Part shown: piece by piece, positions 1-9,039 of the stretch
How positions within the stretch are numbered: position 1 is the first letter of the stretch
How the letters are laid out: the number at the start of each line of letters is the position of its first letter
Source of the DNA: G965216695 sp965216695
Lineage (GTDB): Bacteria; Pseudomonadota; Gammaproteobacteria; Pseudomonadales; Azotimanducaceae
Length of the DNA stretch: 64,000 nt
Assembly (NCBI GenBank): GCA_965216695.1
Contig: OZ244212.1
Span: 1,922,001-1,986,000 of the forward strand
Direction of reading: 5' to 3'
The notes under the pieces: model-generated
Told to the model about the DNA's origin: nothing
Databases searched by the model: none
What the model saw: only the letters and a program-made list of their open reading frames with translations
Made by a program: the position numbers and the translations under genes

Positions 1-166
1 AGATCTGACGCCAGTCGTCCCCAGGGGCTCCCTCTTCGACCGCGTTTCCGTCGAGCTCGAACAATCCCAGGTCGTGTACCGCCCAGGACGGGAGCGCAGC
101 GAAAATGAGAAGGCCAAACAGAATAGAGCGTGGCTTTGCGTTGCAAAGCCGCGTTGAGTCTTTCAT
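1..166 (-). CDS. Exported protein, N-terminal fragment cut by window edge
   Basis: Reading leftwards from an ATG at 166 gives an open frame of 55 codons to the window edge. It begins MKDSTRLCNAKPRS and then has a hydrophobic stretch (ILFGLLIFAALPSWA) ending in a plausible signal-peptidase site before VHDLGLFELDGNAVEEGAPGDDW. Mature N-termini of the form DLGLFELDGNA..DDW occur in large secreted proteins of marine bacteria, so an exported protein is likely. The function cannot be told from 55 residues. Confidence 0.6.
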   Translation of the reverse strand, partial: MKDSTRLCNAKPRSILFGLLIFAALPSWAVHDLGLFELDGNAVEEGAPGDDWRQI

Positions 167-467
167 GTGTGAGGCTCCATCATCCGTAATGTTGAAGTGA
201 TGCCCGAGTACGGCGAGCGGGCGCTTGTCCGAGCGCCGAATCCGGAACGTTTCGAGTAGAAGGTATGTGCGCTGAATTCCCCCTTGATGAAATCTCGCGC
301 TATCTCCCTTGTCCCCCTGTCGCAGCGCTGGTGCATGGGTGCATACAGCACTGCAACGGATACCCTATTGAAACGCTCCGGGGTTAAACCGTCAAGTAAA
401 TTCGAGATCTGGACGTTCGTGCAAAATCGTTAACGGCAAGTTTGACTTGCCCAAACGGTGCAGCGAT
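167..467. other. Intergenic stretch without a recognisable gene
   Basis: About 300 bases lie between the leftward exported protein and the 3' end of the M48 gene. A 62-codon minus frame here has no protein-like composition and overlaps the neighbouring start region, so I did not call it. The only structure seen is the hairpin at 435-451. The rest presumably carries the promoter of the leftward gene. Confidence 0.5.
435..451 (-). terminator. Hairpin downstream of the M48 protease gene
   Basis: GGCAAGT (435-441) and ACTTGCC (445-451) form a perfect 7-bp stem with a 3-base loop, 17 bases past the M48 stop codon at 468. On the minus strand it is followed by a weak T-rich stretch (GTTAACGATTTT), so it is a plausible but not strong intrinsic terminator. 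Confidence 0.45.
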
Positions 468-1898
468 CTACTGAACCACCTTAATCCGATCCCCCGCGCG
501 CGGTTCGCCCCGCGGATGGTGGCCGTTGATTACGCGCAACGTTTCTTCCGGGTAGCTGCGAATGGACGAGTTGGCCGCAAGCTTCGCATACGTGTCGCCC
601 GGCCTCGCTTCCACCACCTTCAACCGCTGGTTGTTGGCAATGCGCAGGTCGTCGGTGGTCATCGCGCGGAACCTGGCAAGCGTCTCGACCCACTGCTTCT
701 CGAACGCGGCAACGTCGCCGCCCTTGCCGAGTTCGCCTTTGAAGAGATAAACGCTCGGACCCTTGAAAATCACGGCGATTTTGCGTGCTTCGGCGTTTCC
801 GGCGGCGATTTCCACGTTGCCCACGTACGCTTCAAAGCCGTTGATCTGTGTGGATTCGCCATCTTTCACATCGTCGCGCTTGAGCGTCTTGGTGATGTAC
901 TCCTCCGGAGTCTGAGCCTCCGACGGCGCATCCTGCCGCTGCACGGAGATTGACGCCTGCGCGGACCCGGTCGGCGCCCGGCCGATCACCTCGGTGTTGG
1001 TGTTCACCACGTTCCAGCCGTCGGGAAAACCCACCACAATGCGCAGACCACCGTGGTAGTACGTGCTTTCCTTGATCAGGCCGGTCGCGGCTTCGTCGCC
1101 GTAGACCAACCCGTCCATCATCTCCCAGAAATCACCCACCGGCTCGCTGAGTTCATCCGGCATCAGATGCTGGGTGCTCTGCACCAGTTCATACAGGCGT
1201 TTGTCGTTCTTCGGGTGCGATGCGAACAGGCCATGGTACACAGGCGGCTTGTTCTGCACGTTCTTCGCGAAAAGCTCGTGGTCTTTCAGCACGTGAATAC
1301 CGTCGAGCATCGCATGCGGGTTGTAGCCGGACTTGGCAAGAAACTCCGCGCCGTAGCCGTCCGCCTCCAGTTCGTTTTCGCGTCCGTAACCCGACGCCAC
1401 CGTATTGCTGATTGTGTTGGACAGATCGCGCATCGCGCCGGTGCCCGTCATCAGCGCCAGCACCCAGCCCAGCACTTCGCTGCCAACCGCGTTGCGCCGG
1501 CTTTTCGCGCTGTGACCGCCCACCACGTGGCCAATCTCATGGCCAATGATGCCTGCCAGTTCGTCCTCGGACTTCAGGAACGCGATCACGCCGCGATTGA
1601 TGAAGATGTAGGCATCGCCGGTCGCGAACGCGTTCACGCCCGGATTGTCCAACACGGTGAAATAGTATTTCCGGTTCTTGTGCGGGCTTACCGCCAGCAG
1701 GCGCTCGCCGATGTCCGTTACGTACTTCTGCCACGCGGGATCATCGTAAATCTGATCCTTTTCGAGCATCTCGTTGTAGATCTTCGCGCCGGCGCCAGCG
1801 TGCACACTGAAGGCGGACGCCCACAACAACACGCTGCCGACCATCGCGGCCAGGCAACGCAGGTGGAACATGTGGTTCGCTGATTTCGTCCGATCCAT
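468..1898 (-). CDS. M48 family zinc metalloprotease with C-terminal LysM-like tail
   Basis: Predicted periplasmic zinc endopeptidase of the Ste24/HtpX-related M48 family. With the ATG at 1898 the protein is 476 aa: a signal peptide (about residues 1-34, ending SVHA), the catalytic HEIGHVVGGH motif near residues 120-129, and a downstream ENELEADGYG segment supplying the third zinc ligand (Glu). The last ~45 residues (VEARPGDTYAKLAANS..., ending GDRIKVVQ) resemble a LysM-like fold also seen in this protease subgroup. A longer frame starts at 1946 but lacks the signal peptide at its N-terminus; GGGGA lies a few bases before 1898. It lacks the TPR array of BepA. Its partner in envelope quality control is unknown. 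Confidence 0.85.
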   Translation of the reverse strand: MDRTKSANHMFHLRCLAAMVGSVLLWASAFSVHAGAGAKIYNEMLEKDQIYDDPAWQKYVTDIGERLLAVSPHKNRKYYFTVLDNPGVNAFATGDAYIFINRGVIAFLKSEDELAGIIGHEIGHVVGGHSAKSRRNAVGSEVLGWVLALMTGTGAMRDLSNTISNTVASGYGRENELEADGYGAEFLAKSGYNPHAMLDGIHVLKDHELFAKNVQNKPPVYHGLFASHPKNDKRLYELVQSTQHLMPDELSEPVGDFWEMMDGLVYGDEAATGLIKESTYYHGGLRIVVGFPDGWNVVNTNTEVIGRAPTGSAQASISVQRQDAPSEAQTPEEYITKTLKRDDVKDGESTQINGFEAYVGNVEIAAGNAEARKIAVIFKGPSVYLFKGELGKGGDVAAFEKQWVETLARFRAMTTDDLRIANNQRLKVVEARPGDTYAKLAANSSIRSYPEETLRVINGHHPRGEPRAGDRIKVVQ

Positions 1899-1983
1899 GC
1901 CTTGAGTCCCCAAAACGGAAACGCTTGTCTGGATTAGACCCCGCATTTTGCCCGGGTTCAGCTGAACTAACCGTGAATGTGCG

Positions 1984-2211
1984 TCAGTCGTCCGACTTCT
2001 TGGCCACCGAGCGGTTGCCGAAGCGCTGCCGGAAGCGCTCTACGCGCCCGCCGGAGTCCATGATCTTCTGCTTGCCCGTGTAGAAAGGGTGGCACGCCGA
2101 GCAGACGTCCACGTGGATGTCTTCGGATAGCGTCGACCGCGTCTCGATCACATTGCCGCAGCTGCAGGTGGCTTTAATCGGTTGATATTCCGGATGAATA
2201 TCGGGTTTCAT
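1984..2211 (-). CDS. rpmE: 50S ribosomal protein L31, zinc-binding form
   Basis: Large-subunit ribosomal protein of 75 aa. The N-terminus MKPDIHPEYQPIKATCSCG and the segment VCSACHPFYTGKQK are characteristic of L31. Cys16 and Cys18 with Cys37 and Cys40 make the zinc-binding (C+) type that serves as a cellular zinc store in many bacteria. The frame is open to 2436, but homology begins at the ATG at 2211. It is divergent from priA with 62 bases between start codons, the arrangement found in Escherichia coli. No Zur box was identified. Confidence 0.95.
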   Translation of the reverse strand: MKPDIHPEYQPIKATCSCGNVIETRSTLSEDIHVDVCSACHPFYTGKQKIMDSGGRVERFRQRFGNRSVAKKSDD

Positions 2212-2273
2212 GGCAACTCGTTCGCCGCTATTGGGTATCAAGGGGGCGCGAAGTTTACCCAACGGCATCACGT

Positions 2274-4457
2274 ATGGCAAAGGACCGGCACGCAGACGAT
2301 ATCCACGCAGCGGACGCCGCGCCGGCTCTGCCGGTGGTGCGCGTCGCGGTACCACGGCCACTGTTTCGACTATTCGACTACTCGCTACCCGAAGCCTGCC
2401 CCACGCCCCCGGCAGGCGCGCGGGTCCGGGTTCCATTTGGCCGCGAACGTCTGGTTGGCATCGTCACGGACAACGCACCTGTTGATCCCTTCGACCGCGC
2501 GCGGCCCCTGTTGGACGTGCTGGACACGTCGCCAGCACTCGATGGGGACCTGCTGGCGCTGGCGCACTGGATGGCCGATTACTATCACCATCCGCTCGGC
2601 GAAGTGATCGCCACCATCCTCCCGGTCTCGGCCCGGCGCGGCAAGCCTCTTACGCTGCCGACGCCGGCACGATGGCAACGCGCGCCGGACGAACCCGCAC
2701 CCAAGCGGGCGAAGAAGCAGCGCGAACTCGCCGACTTTCTCGCCGACCAAGGCGCAACCGACGAAGCGGAGCTAATCGGCGCAGGCTTCAGCCGCGCTGT
2801 GATCAAGGCAGCCGCGCACCGCGGACTGATCGGAAAGGCGCCACCCGCTGGTCCGGCGCCTCTGAACATCGCCACCGGACCGGAGCTTACGGGAGAACAA
2901 ACCGAAGCCGTGAACCGTGTAACCGGCGCGCTGGATGCATATAGCTGCCTGGCGTTGGACGGCATTACCGGCAGCGGTAAAACCGAGGTCTACTTCCGCA
3001 TCATCGAAGCCGTGCTAAGCCGCGGCCGCCAGGTCCTGGTGCTGGTTCCCGAAATATCGCTCACCCCGCAGACGCTCGGTCGTTTCCAACGCCGCTTCGG
3101 CGAGGCGGCGGTTCTGCACTCCAACCTGGCCGACGGCGAGCGGCTCACCACCTGGCTCGAGTGCGGCGCCGGCCGCCACAGGATTCTGATCGGCACCCGC
3201 TCCGCCGTGCTCGCGCCGTTTCGCGACCTCGGCCTGATCGTGGTCGACGAAGAGCACGACAGCTCGTTTAAACAGCAGGACGGATTGCGTTACTCCGCGC
3301 GCGACGTGGCCGTAAAGCGGGCCCATACCCTCGGCATTCCGCTGGTGCTGGGCAGCGCGACGCCGTCGCTCGAGACCCTGCACAACGTGGCTACTCACCG
3401 CTACCGCGTTGCGCGGCTCACGCGGCGGCCGGGCGGCGCAACGCTGCCGTTGCCGGAAGTGATCGACATTCGCGGCGCGCGGCTGCGCGACGGCATAAGC
3501 CTGCCGCTGGAAACGGCCATCCGCGCGCACCTGGACGCCGCCGGCCAGGTGCTCGTGTTTCTGAATCGCCGCGGTTTTGCGACGTCGCTGATCTGTGCCG
3601 GGTGCGGCTGCCAGGTGCACTGTGCCGACTGCGAACAGCCGATGACGTTGCATCGAAACCCCGACCGCCTGATCTGCCACCACTGCCTGCGGCGGGCCGC
3701 GACGCCGCAAGCGTGTGCCGAGTGCGGCCACGGATTGATCCCGTTGGGCGTTGGTACACAGCGCGTCGAAGCCGGGCTCGCCGAGGCGTTTCCGCACACG
3801 CCCCTTCTGCGCATCGACCGGGACACCACGCGAACACAACGCCAGTTGGAACACCGCCTGCGGGAGATCGCAACCGGCAACCCGGCGATTCTGGTCGGCA
3901 CGCAAATGCTGGCAAAAGGCCATCATTTTCCAAATGTGACCTTAGTCGCGGTATTGAACGCCGACGCGGGTTTCATGAGTCCGGATTTCCGCGCCCCCGA
4001 GCGAACCGCACAGCTGATCGTGCAGGTGGCCGGACGGGCCGGCCGGGCTCAACGCCCGGGCCAGGTGCTGCTGCAATCCCTGCAACCGGACAATCCAACG
4101 TTGCGCGCACTGCTCGACGGGGGTTATGAGGCGTTCGCCGCGTGTGAACTGAAGACGCGGCGCGCCGCCGGGATGCCGCCCTTTCAGCCGATTGCAATGA
4201 TCCGGGCAGACAGCCCGTCTGCCGCCGCCGCCGAACAGCACCTGCGCGTGGTTGCCGAACAGACACCCGGTTCGATCGAGGTACTGGGCCCAGCGCCAGC
4301 GCCGGTGGCCCAGATCGCCCGGAAGGCGCGATTCCAACTGCTGCTGTTGGCGCCCACCCGACGGGCCCTGCACAGCGCGCTGCATAGCCTGCGTGCCGTT
4401 TCGCCACCATCGAATGTCCGAGTGAGTGTGGATGTAGACCCGTACGACACGTTTTGA
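2274..4457 (+). CDS. priA: Primosomal protein N' (replication restart helicase)
   Basis: 3'-to-5' superfamily 2 DNA helicase that recognises stalled forks and reloads the replicative helicase. It has 727 aa, the usual length. Residues ~20-120 form the DNA-binding domain (VVRVAVPRPLFRLFDYSLP). Walker A is TGSGKTE at 232-238, the DEEH box is in VVDEEHDSSFKQQDG, and a zinc-binding insert contains paired Cys motifs (CAGCGCQVHCADCEQ, CHHC, CAEC). The C-terminal helicase half includes GTQMLAKGHHFPNV and QVAGRAGRA. The start is the ATG at 2274. The gene is followed after 6 bases by the SPOR protein, as priA is close to ftsN in enterics. Confidence 0.96.
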   Translation: MAKDRHADDIHAADAAPALPVVRVAVPRPLFRLFDYSLPEACPTPPAGARVRVPFGRERLVGIVTDNAPVDPFDRARPLLDVLDTSPALDGDLLALAHWMADYYHHPLGEVIATILPVSARRGKPLTLPTPARWQRAPDEPAPKRAKKQRELADFLADQGATDEAELIGAGFSRAVIKAAAHRGLIGKAPPAGPAPLNIATGPELTGEQTEAVNRVTGALDAYSCLALDGITGSGKTEVYFRIIEAVLSRGRQVLVLVPEISLTPQTLGRFQRRFGEAAVLHSNLADGERLTTWLECGAGRHRILIGTRSAVLAPFRDLGLIVVDEEHDSSFKQQDGLRYSARDVAVKRAHTLGIPLVLGSATPSLETLHNVATHRYRVARLTRRPGGATLPLPEVIDIRGARLRDGISLPLETAIRAHLDAAGQVLVFLNRRGFATSLICAGCGCQVHCADCEQPMTLHRNPDRLICHHCLRRAATPQACAECGHGLIPLGVGTQRVEAGLAEAFPHTPLLRIDRDTTRTQRQLEHRLREIATGNPAILVGTQMLAKGHHFPNVTLVAVLNADAGFMSPDFRAPERTAQLIVQVAGRAGRAQRPGQVLLQSLQPDNPTLRALLDGGYEAFAACELKTRRAAGMPPFQPIAMIRADSPSAAAAEQHLRVVAEQTPGSIEVLGPAPAPVAQIARKARFQLLLLAPTRRALHSALHSLRAVSPPSNVRVSVDVDPYDTF

Positions 4458-4463
4458 CCTATC

Positions 4464-5051
4464 ATGCGCGCAATGCAGGACTACGCGAAACGCTCCGCCC
4501 CCCGCAAGCGCAAGCCCGCCCCCAAGCGGCGCAAACGTGCTGCTGCGTCCGCCGACGTTCCGCGGCGGTTGTTTCACGGCCCGAGTTTTTCGGGCGGCGT
4601 GATTGCCGGCGCGCTGGGGGTCATGGCTGCCGCCTACCTGCCGGATCTGATCGAGCGGCCAGCGCAACAGCCCGCGCGCACCGCAGCGGCGCCCGAGCGG
4701 GAGTTGCGGTTTCGCTTCGACGAAGTGCTTCGAACCACCGAGGTGGTGGCGGACGCAACTGCGTACGATCCCACCGGCGGCGCCGCCGAGGACGCCGGAC
4801 CGATCGAATATCACCTGCAGGTGGGCAGCTTCCGCTCCGAAATGGACGCGGACGAACTGCGCGCCACGCTGATTCTCCAGGGGCTGCCCACTCAAGCCGA
4901 TCAGGCACGCCTGGACAGCGGCACGTGGCACCGGGTTACCGTCGGGCCGTTCCCATCCGAACTCGAAGCGCAGCGGGCGCTAACCGCATTGCGCCGAATG
5001 AACCTGAATCCGATGTGGATTACCCGCCCGGCGGAATCCGGCCGAACCTGA
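4464..5051 (+). CDS. SPOR-domain cell-division protein, FtsN-like
   Basis: 195 aa. The first ~36 residues are very basic (KRKPAPKRRKRAAA), followed by one membrane segment (about 40-60, FSGGVIAGALGVMAAAYLP), a low-complexity periplasmic linker and a C-terminal SPOR domain (about 114-190, IEYHLQVGSF...WHRVTVGPF). This bitopic layout and the position between priA and hslV match FtsN, which binds denuded septal glycan and triggers constriction. FtsN linkers diverge strongly, so I call it FtsN-like by layout and locus. A second ATG lies three codons downstream (4473). Confidence 0.85.
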   Translation: MRAMQDYAKRSAPRKRKPAPKRRKRAAASADVPRRLFHGPSFSGGVIAGALGVMAAAYLPDLIERPAQQPARTAAAPERELRFRFDEVLRTTEVVADATAYDPTGGAAEDAGPIEYHLQVGSFRSEMDADELRATLILQGLPTQADQARLDSGTWHRVTVGPFPSELEAQRALTALRRMNLNPMWITRPAESGRT

Positions 5052-5056
5052 GGCGC

Positions 5057-5086
5057 GTTGAAAAGCTCTACCGTCGTCCCCACTAT
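5057..5086 (+). promoter_or_regulatory. Heat-shock (sigma-32 type) promoter of hslVU
   Basis: GTTGAAA at 5057-5063 and CCCCACTAT at 5078-5086 are separated by 14 bases. The known RpoH consensus is CTTGAAA, 13-15 bases, then CCCCATnT, so there is one mismatch in each box. Transcription would start near 5094, leaving a leader of about 150 bases before hslV. hslVU is a classical heat-shock operon, which supports the call. Confidence 0.7.
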
Positions 5087-5241
5087 CTGTTGGAGCGAAC
5101 GAATTCGCGGACCACACGCGCCTGCACGACTCGGCAGCATGCAGCGCACAGGCAAAAGCACCCCAATAGGCAACCCACATCCCAATGACCCGCAGCTCCG
5201 ATACAAGCACGCATATAGATGAAAGAGGAAACCCCGCAGCC

Positions 5242-5796
5242 ATGACGACAATGCACGGCACCACGATCATCAGCGTGCGCCGCAACGATCAGGTCGCTGT
5301 GGCCGGCGACGGCCAGGTATCAATGGGTAATACCATCATGAAGGGCAACGCCCGTAAGGTTCGGTTTCTGTACAACGACACCGTGCTCGCCGGGTTCGCC
5401 GGCGGCACCGCCGACGCCTTCACCCTCTTCGAGCGGTTCGAGGCCCAGCTTGAGAAATATCAGGGAAACCTCACCCGCAGCGCTGTGGAACTGGCAAAAG
5501 ACTGGCGCAGCGACCGCGCGCTACGCCGGTTGGAAGCCCTGCTGATTGTGGCCGACAAGGCCACGACGCTGCTGATCAGCGGTACCGGGGACGTGATCGA
5601 GCCGGAAGCCGGCGTGCTGGCCATTGGTTCCGGAGGTCCTTACGCGCAGGCCGCGGCGCGGGCCCTTTACGACAATACCGACCTGGGTGCGCGCGACGTG
5701 GCAGCCCGTGCGCTCACGATCGCGGCAGACATCTGCGTGTACACCAATCACAACCACACCATTGAAGTCCTCGACGCCGACGGAGCCCCGCAATGA
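5242..5796 (+). CDS. hslV: ATP-dependent protease subunit HslV
   Basis: Proteolytic dodecamer subunit of the HslUV (ClpQY) protease, an N-terminal threonine hydrolase. The start is placed at the ATG at 5242, preceded by AGAGGA about 12 bases upstream. The short propeptide MTTMHG precedes the catalytic TTIISVRR, whose first Thr is exposed by processing. VAVAGDGQVSMGNTIMKGNARKVR and GFAGGTADAFTLFERFE are family signatures. It has 184 aa, close to the normal 175-185. Its stop overlaps the hslU start by 4 bases (ATGA), so translation is coupled. The sigma-32 type promoter at 5057-5086 predicts heat induction. Confidence 0.95.
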   Translation: MTTMHGTTIISVRRNDQVAVAGDGQVSMGNTIMKGNARKVRFLYNDTVLAGFAGGTADAFTLFERFEAQLEKYQGNLTRSAVELAKDWRSDRALRRLEALLIVADKATTLLISGTGDVIEPEAGVLAIGSGGPYAQAAARALYDNTDLGARDVAARALTIAADICVYTNHNHTIEVLDADGAPQ

Positions 5797-7121
5797 CGAT
5801 GATGACACCGCGCGAGATCGTGCACGAACTGGACAAGCACATCATCGGCCAGCAGGCGGCAAAACGCGCGGTGGCCATTGCGCTCCGAAACCGCTGGCGC
5901 CGCATGCAGCTCGACACGGAAGTGCGCGACGAGATCAGCCCGAAGAACATTCTGATGATCGGCCCTACCGGTGTCGGTAAAACCGAAATAGCGCGCCGGC
6001 TGGCACGGCTGGCGCGTGCGCCTTTCATCAAAATCGAAGCCACCAAGTTCACCGAGGTGGGGTACGTTGGCCGCGACGTGGAGTCGATCGTGCGCGATCT
6101 GGCCGACGTTGCCGTGAAGATGTTGCGCGAGAAGCAGATGGATCAGGTGCGTCATCGGGCGGAAGATGAAGCCGAAGAACGCGTGCTGGATGCACTGCTG
6201 CCGAGCGGCAACGAAATGGGATTCAATCAGGAAACCAAACCGGACGACGCCACGCGCCAGCTGTTTCGCAAGCGGTTGCGCGAGGGCGAGCTGGACGACA
6301 AGGAGATCGAGATCGAACTCGAAGCCATTCCGCTCGGCGTCGAGATCATGGCACCTCCCGGGATGGAAGAGCTGACCAACCAGCTGCAGGGCATGTTCGC
6401 CAACATGGGCAACGGCCGCAAACGCCATACCCGCATGAAAATCAAAGACGCCCTCGCAAAACTGCGCGACGAAGAAGCCGCCAAACTGGTGGACGAAGAA
6501 GAAATCAAAGCGCAGGCGATTGACGCGGTGGAACAGACCGGCATCGTTTTTCTGGATGAGCTCGACAAAGTAGCAAAACGCCAGGAAACCGGCGGTGCCG
6601 ACGTGTCCCGTGAAGGTGTGCAGCGCGACCTGCTGCCGTTGATCGAAGGGTCCACCGTGTCTACCAAGTACGGCATGATCCGCACGGATCACATTCTGTT
6701 CATCGCGTCCGGTGCGTTTCACCTGTCCAAACCGTCGGACCTGATTCCGGAGCTTCAGGGGCGCCTGCCAATCCGGGTGGAACTGGCGGCGCTCGGACCC
6801 GAGGAATTCAAACGCATCCTCACCGAGCCCGACGTGTCGCTCACCGAGCAATACCAGGCACTACTTGCAACCGAAGACGTGGCCATCGAATTCACTGACG
6901 ACGGACTGGAGCAGATTGCCCAACTCGCGTGGAGCGTGAACGAACAGACGGAAAACATCGGCGCCCGCCGGCTCCACACAATGATGGAGCGGTTGCTGGA
7001 GGACATTTCCTTCAGCGCCGGCGATCACAGCGGCGAAACACTGACGATCAACGCCGACTACGTGAACGAGCACCTGAGCGAACTGGCCGCCGATCAGGAC
7101 TTGTCGCGGTTCATCCTCTAG
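5793..7121 (+). CDS. hslU: HslU, ATPase subunit of HslUV protease
   Basis: AAA+ unfoldase that feeds substrates to HslV. 442 aa. Walker A is GPTGVGKT at residues 57-64 and Walker B is IVFLDELDKVAKR, followed by the arginine-rich C-domain with WSVNEQTENIGARRLHTMMERL. The intermediate I-domain (about 110-240) is present, and the C-terminus DLSRFIL is the conserved tail that docks into HslV. An alternative ATG lies six bases downstream. The gene overlaps hslV by four bases. Confidence 0.97.
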   Translation: MTMMTPREIVHELDKHIIGQQAAKRAVAIALRNRWRRMQLDTEVRDEISPKNILMIGPTGVGKTEIARRLARLARAPFIKIEATKFTEVGYVGRDVESIVRDLADVAVKMLREKQMDQVRHRAEDEAEERVLDALLPSGNEMGFNQETKPDDATRQLFRKRLREGELDDKEIEIELEAIPLGVEIMAPPGMEELTNQLQGMFANMGNGRKRHTRMKIKDALAKLRDEEAAKLVDEEEIKAQAIDAVEQTGIVFLDELDKVAKRQETGGADVSREGVQRDLLPLIEGSTVSTKYGMIRTDHILFIASGAFHLSKPSDLIPELQGRLPIRVELAALGPEEFKRILTEPDVSLTEQYQALLATEDVAIEFTDDGLEQIAQLAWSVNEQTENIGARRLHTMMERLLEDISFSAGDHSGETLTINADYVNEHLSELAADQDLSRFIL

Positions 7122-7135
7122 GCCGCTGTAACTCC

Positions 7136-7519
7136 ATGGAGAAACCCCGCTCTATCACGTACCGGCGCGCATCACGCACGCTGGTGGTGGAATTCGACGA
7201 CGCTCGCTACGAGATACCGGCCGAACTGTTACGCGTGTACTCGCCGTCGGCCGAGGTACGCGGCCACGGCGACGACGAGCGTAAGCTGGAAACCGGAAAG
7301 AAGTACGTAGGCATCTCCGGGATTGAACCCGTTGGCAACTACGCCATTCGCATCACGTTCGACGACGGCCACGACACGGGCATCTTCGCGTGGGGTTTTC
7401 TCGCGGAGGTAGGGAACAACGCCGAGCAGATGTGGCGCGACTACGAAGCCCGCCTGCAAGCCGCCAACGCATCACGCCTGCCAACCATAGCGGTGGGTCA
7501 GTGGTCCCCAGACCGCTGA
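7136..7519 (+). CDS. DUF971 (GBBH-like N-terminal) domain protein
   Basis: 127 aa, read from the ATG at 7136, 14 bases after hslU. The whole protein is a DUF971 / gamma-butyrobetaine-hydroxylase-like N-terminal domain, seen as LVVEFDDARYEIPAELLRVYSPSAEV and NYAIRITFDDGHDTGIFAWG. Stand-alone members often sit near hslVU and ubiE, and in other proteins the domain is linked to Fe-S or metal proteins. The cellular role of the stand-alone form is not established. It probably belongs to the hslVU transcript. Confidence 0.85.
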   Translation: MEKPRSITYRRASRTLVVEFDDARYEIPAELLRVYSPSAEVRGHGDDERKLETGKKYVGISGIEPVGNYAIRITFDDGHDTGIFAWGFLAEVGNNAEQMWRDYEARLQAANASRLPTIAVGQWSPDR

Positions 7520-7609
7520 ACCTCAACGCCGCCCACACGCTTACGCATGGGGTACACTCGGTGCACTGCCTGAAGCAGGCGACCGGGCGCCTCGGGTGCG
7601 CGTAACCGC

Positions 7610-8398
7610 ATGACCCGACACACAAACCAGGACACGCAGCAGAACACCGTCTCTTTCGGCCATCAGCGGGTCACACGAGACGCCAAACCCGGCCTCGTGG
7701 ACGACGTGTTTGCACGCGTGGCGCAACGCTACGACCTGATGAACGACCTGATGAGCCTGGGGTCACATCGCGTACTCAAACGTGTTGCACTCGAGCAGCT
7801 AAGCCTTCGCCCTGGACAGAGGGTGCTGGACCTGGCGGGGGGCACCGGCGACATCGCGCGCCTGATTGCCGACCGGGTGGGCGCCAGCGGATCGGTGGTG
7901 GTCGCGGACGCCAACGCGGACATGATGCGGGTTGGGCGCGACCGTCTGCTGGATCAGGCCGTTACCAGCGTTGTGTTCTGCCAGACAATGGCCGAGAACC
8001 TGCCCTTCGACGACGGTGCGTTTGATCGGGTCACCATCGGCTTCGGGCTGCGTAATTTCACCGACAAACTGCGGGCACTCACCGAGGTCCACCGGGTACT
8101 CAAACCGGGCGGCGTTTTGCTCGTGCTGGAATTCTCGCGGGCGACCCATCCAGGACTCGCCAACGCTTACGGCCTGTTTCAGTCGCTGTGGCCTGGCATG
8201 GGCCGCCTGGTTGTCGGCGATGCATCGCCCTACCGGTATCTGGTGGAGTCGATCCGCGAGCACCCCGGCCAGGAGGCGTTGGCGCTGATCCTCCGCGACG
8301 CCGGCTTCACGGCTGTGGAGTATCAGAACCTGCTGGGCGGGATCGTGGCCATTCACCGCGGTGAGCGACCGGAGGAAATCGGAGGTCCCAGATCATGA
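7610..8398 (+). CDS. ubiE: Ubiquinone/menaquinone biosynthesis C-methyltransferase
   Basis: SAM-dependent methyltransferase for the C-methylation of demethylubiquinol (and demethylmenaquinol where made). 262 aa. Signatures are VFARVAQRYDLMNDLMSLGSHR, the SAM-binding VLDLAGGTGDIA, RVTIGFGLRNFTDK, and the C-terminal NLLGGIVAIHRG. It starts a tightly packed operon with ubiJ (4-base overlap) and ubiB, which act in the same aerobic ubiquinone pathway. Confidence 0.96.
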   Translation: MTRHTNQDTQQNTVSFGHQRVTRDAKPGLVDDVFARVAQRYDLMNDLMSLGSHRVLKRVALEQLSLRPGQRVLDLAGGTGDIARLIADRVGASGSVVVADANADMMRVGRDRLLDQAVTSVVFCQTMAENLPFDDGAFDRVTIGFGLRNFTDKLRALTEVHRVLKPGGVLLVLEFSRATHPGLANAYGLFQSLWPGMGRLVVGDASPYRYLVESIREHPGQEALALILRDAGFTAVEYQNLLGGIVAIHRGERPEEIGGPRS

Positions 8399-9039
8399 CG
8401 CGCGATCGCAGCATACTGGACGCACCGGCGGCGCTGTTTGCGGACGTGGTGGAGCGCCTTGCGAACGCGGTGCTGCCGTTGGACCCGGACGCTTCCGATC
8501 GCCTGGCGCCGCTGAACGGTCGAGCGCTGCGCCTGGCCCCGGACGGCCTGCCGCCGGTGACGATCCGCGTCGATGACGGCAAGCTGAACGTGATACCGGA
8601 AGATCCGGAGCCCGCCAGTGTGGTGGCCGAGGGTCCGCCGCTGGAGTTGCTGCGGCTGCTCGCGGGACGCCAAAGCAACGCCATCCACATTACCGGCGAC
8701 CCCAGCGTGCTGGCGGACTTTTCTGCGCTGATTGGTCAGTTCAGCCCCGACGTGAACTTTGCGTCCGGCATCAGCGATCTGGGCGAGCGCGCCGCCGTGT
8801 ATGCCGAAGCCGGTCTCGCCGCGTTCCGGGCAATGGCTGAGAACGCGCTGCGCAGCACGCGCGAGCATCTGGGCGAGCGCTTCCCGGACAAAGACGCCAC
8901 CGAACGTTTCGAAGAGAAAATAGACGAACTGCAACGCCACCTCGCGCAACTCGCCGAGCGCATTGACGCCTTTACCCACCGATCATCGGAGAACCCGCGG
9001 CCCACCGATCGCGAAAAGCGGGACGACGATGCGCGCTGA
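8395..9039 (+). CDS. ubiJ: Ubiquinone biosynthesis accessory factor UbiJ (SCP2 domain)
   Basis: 214 aa. The N-terminal half is an SCP2 sterol-carrier-like lipid-binding domain; the C-terminal ~50 residues (ERFEEKIDELQRHLAQLAERIDAFTH) form a predicted coiled coil. UbiJ with UbiK organises the soluble Ubi complex and binds the hydrophobic intermediates. The ATG at 8395 overlaps the ubiE stop by four bases and the gene end overlaps ubiB by 11 bases, the canonical ubiE-ubiJ-ubiB order. Sequence conservation in UbiJ is low, so the identification leans on domain and position. Confidence 0.88.
   Translation: MTRDRSILDAPAALFADVVERLANAVLPLDPDASDRLAPLNGRALRLAPDGLPPVTIRVDDGKLNVIPEDPEPASVVAEGPPLELLRLLAGRQSNAIHITGDPSVLADFSALIGQFSPDVNFASGISDLGERAAVYAEAGLAAFRAMAENALRSTREHLGERFPDKDATERFEEKIDELQRHLAQLAERIDAFTHRSSENPRPTDREKRDDDAR

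Noticed and set aside
1053..1883. 276-codon plus-strand open frame
   Set aside because: It is antisense to the M48 protease gene, with His/Val/Arg-rich translation typical of a shadow frame in high-GC DNA.
3942..4931. 329-codon minus-strand open frame
   Set aside because: It lies opposite priA and the SPOR gene, with no domain and no homology-like pattern.
5748..6851. 367-codon minus-strand open frame
   Set aside because: It is antisense to hslU, with phenylalanine/histidine-rich composition produced by the reverse complement of Glu/Lys-rich coding sequence.
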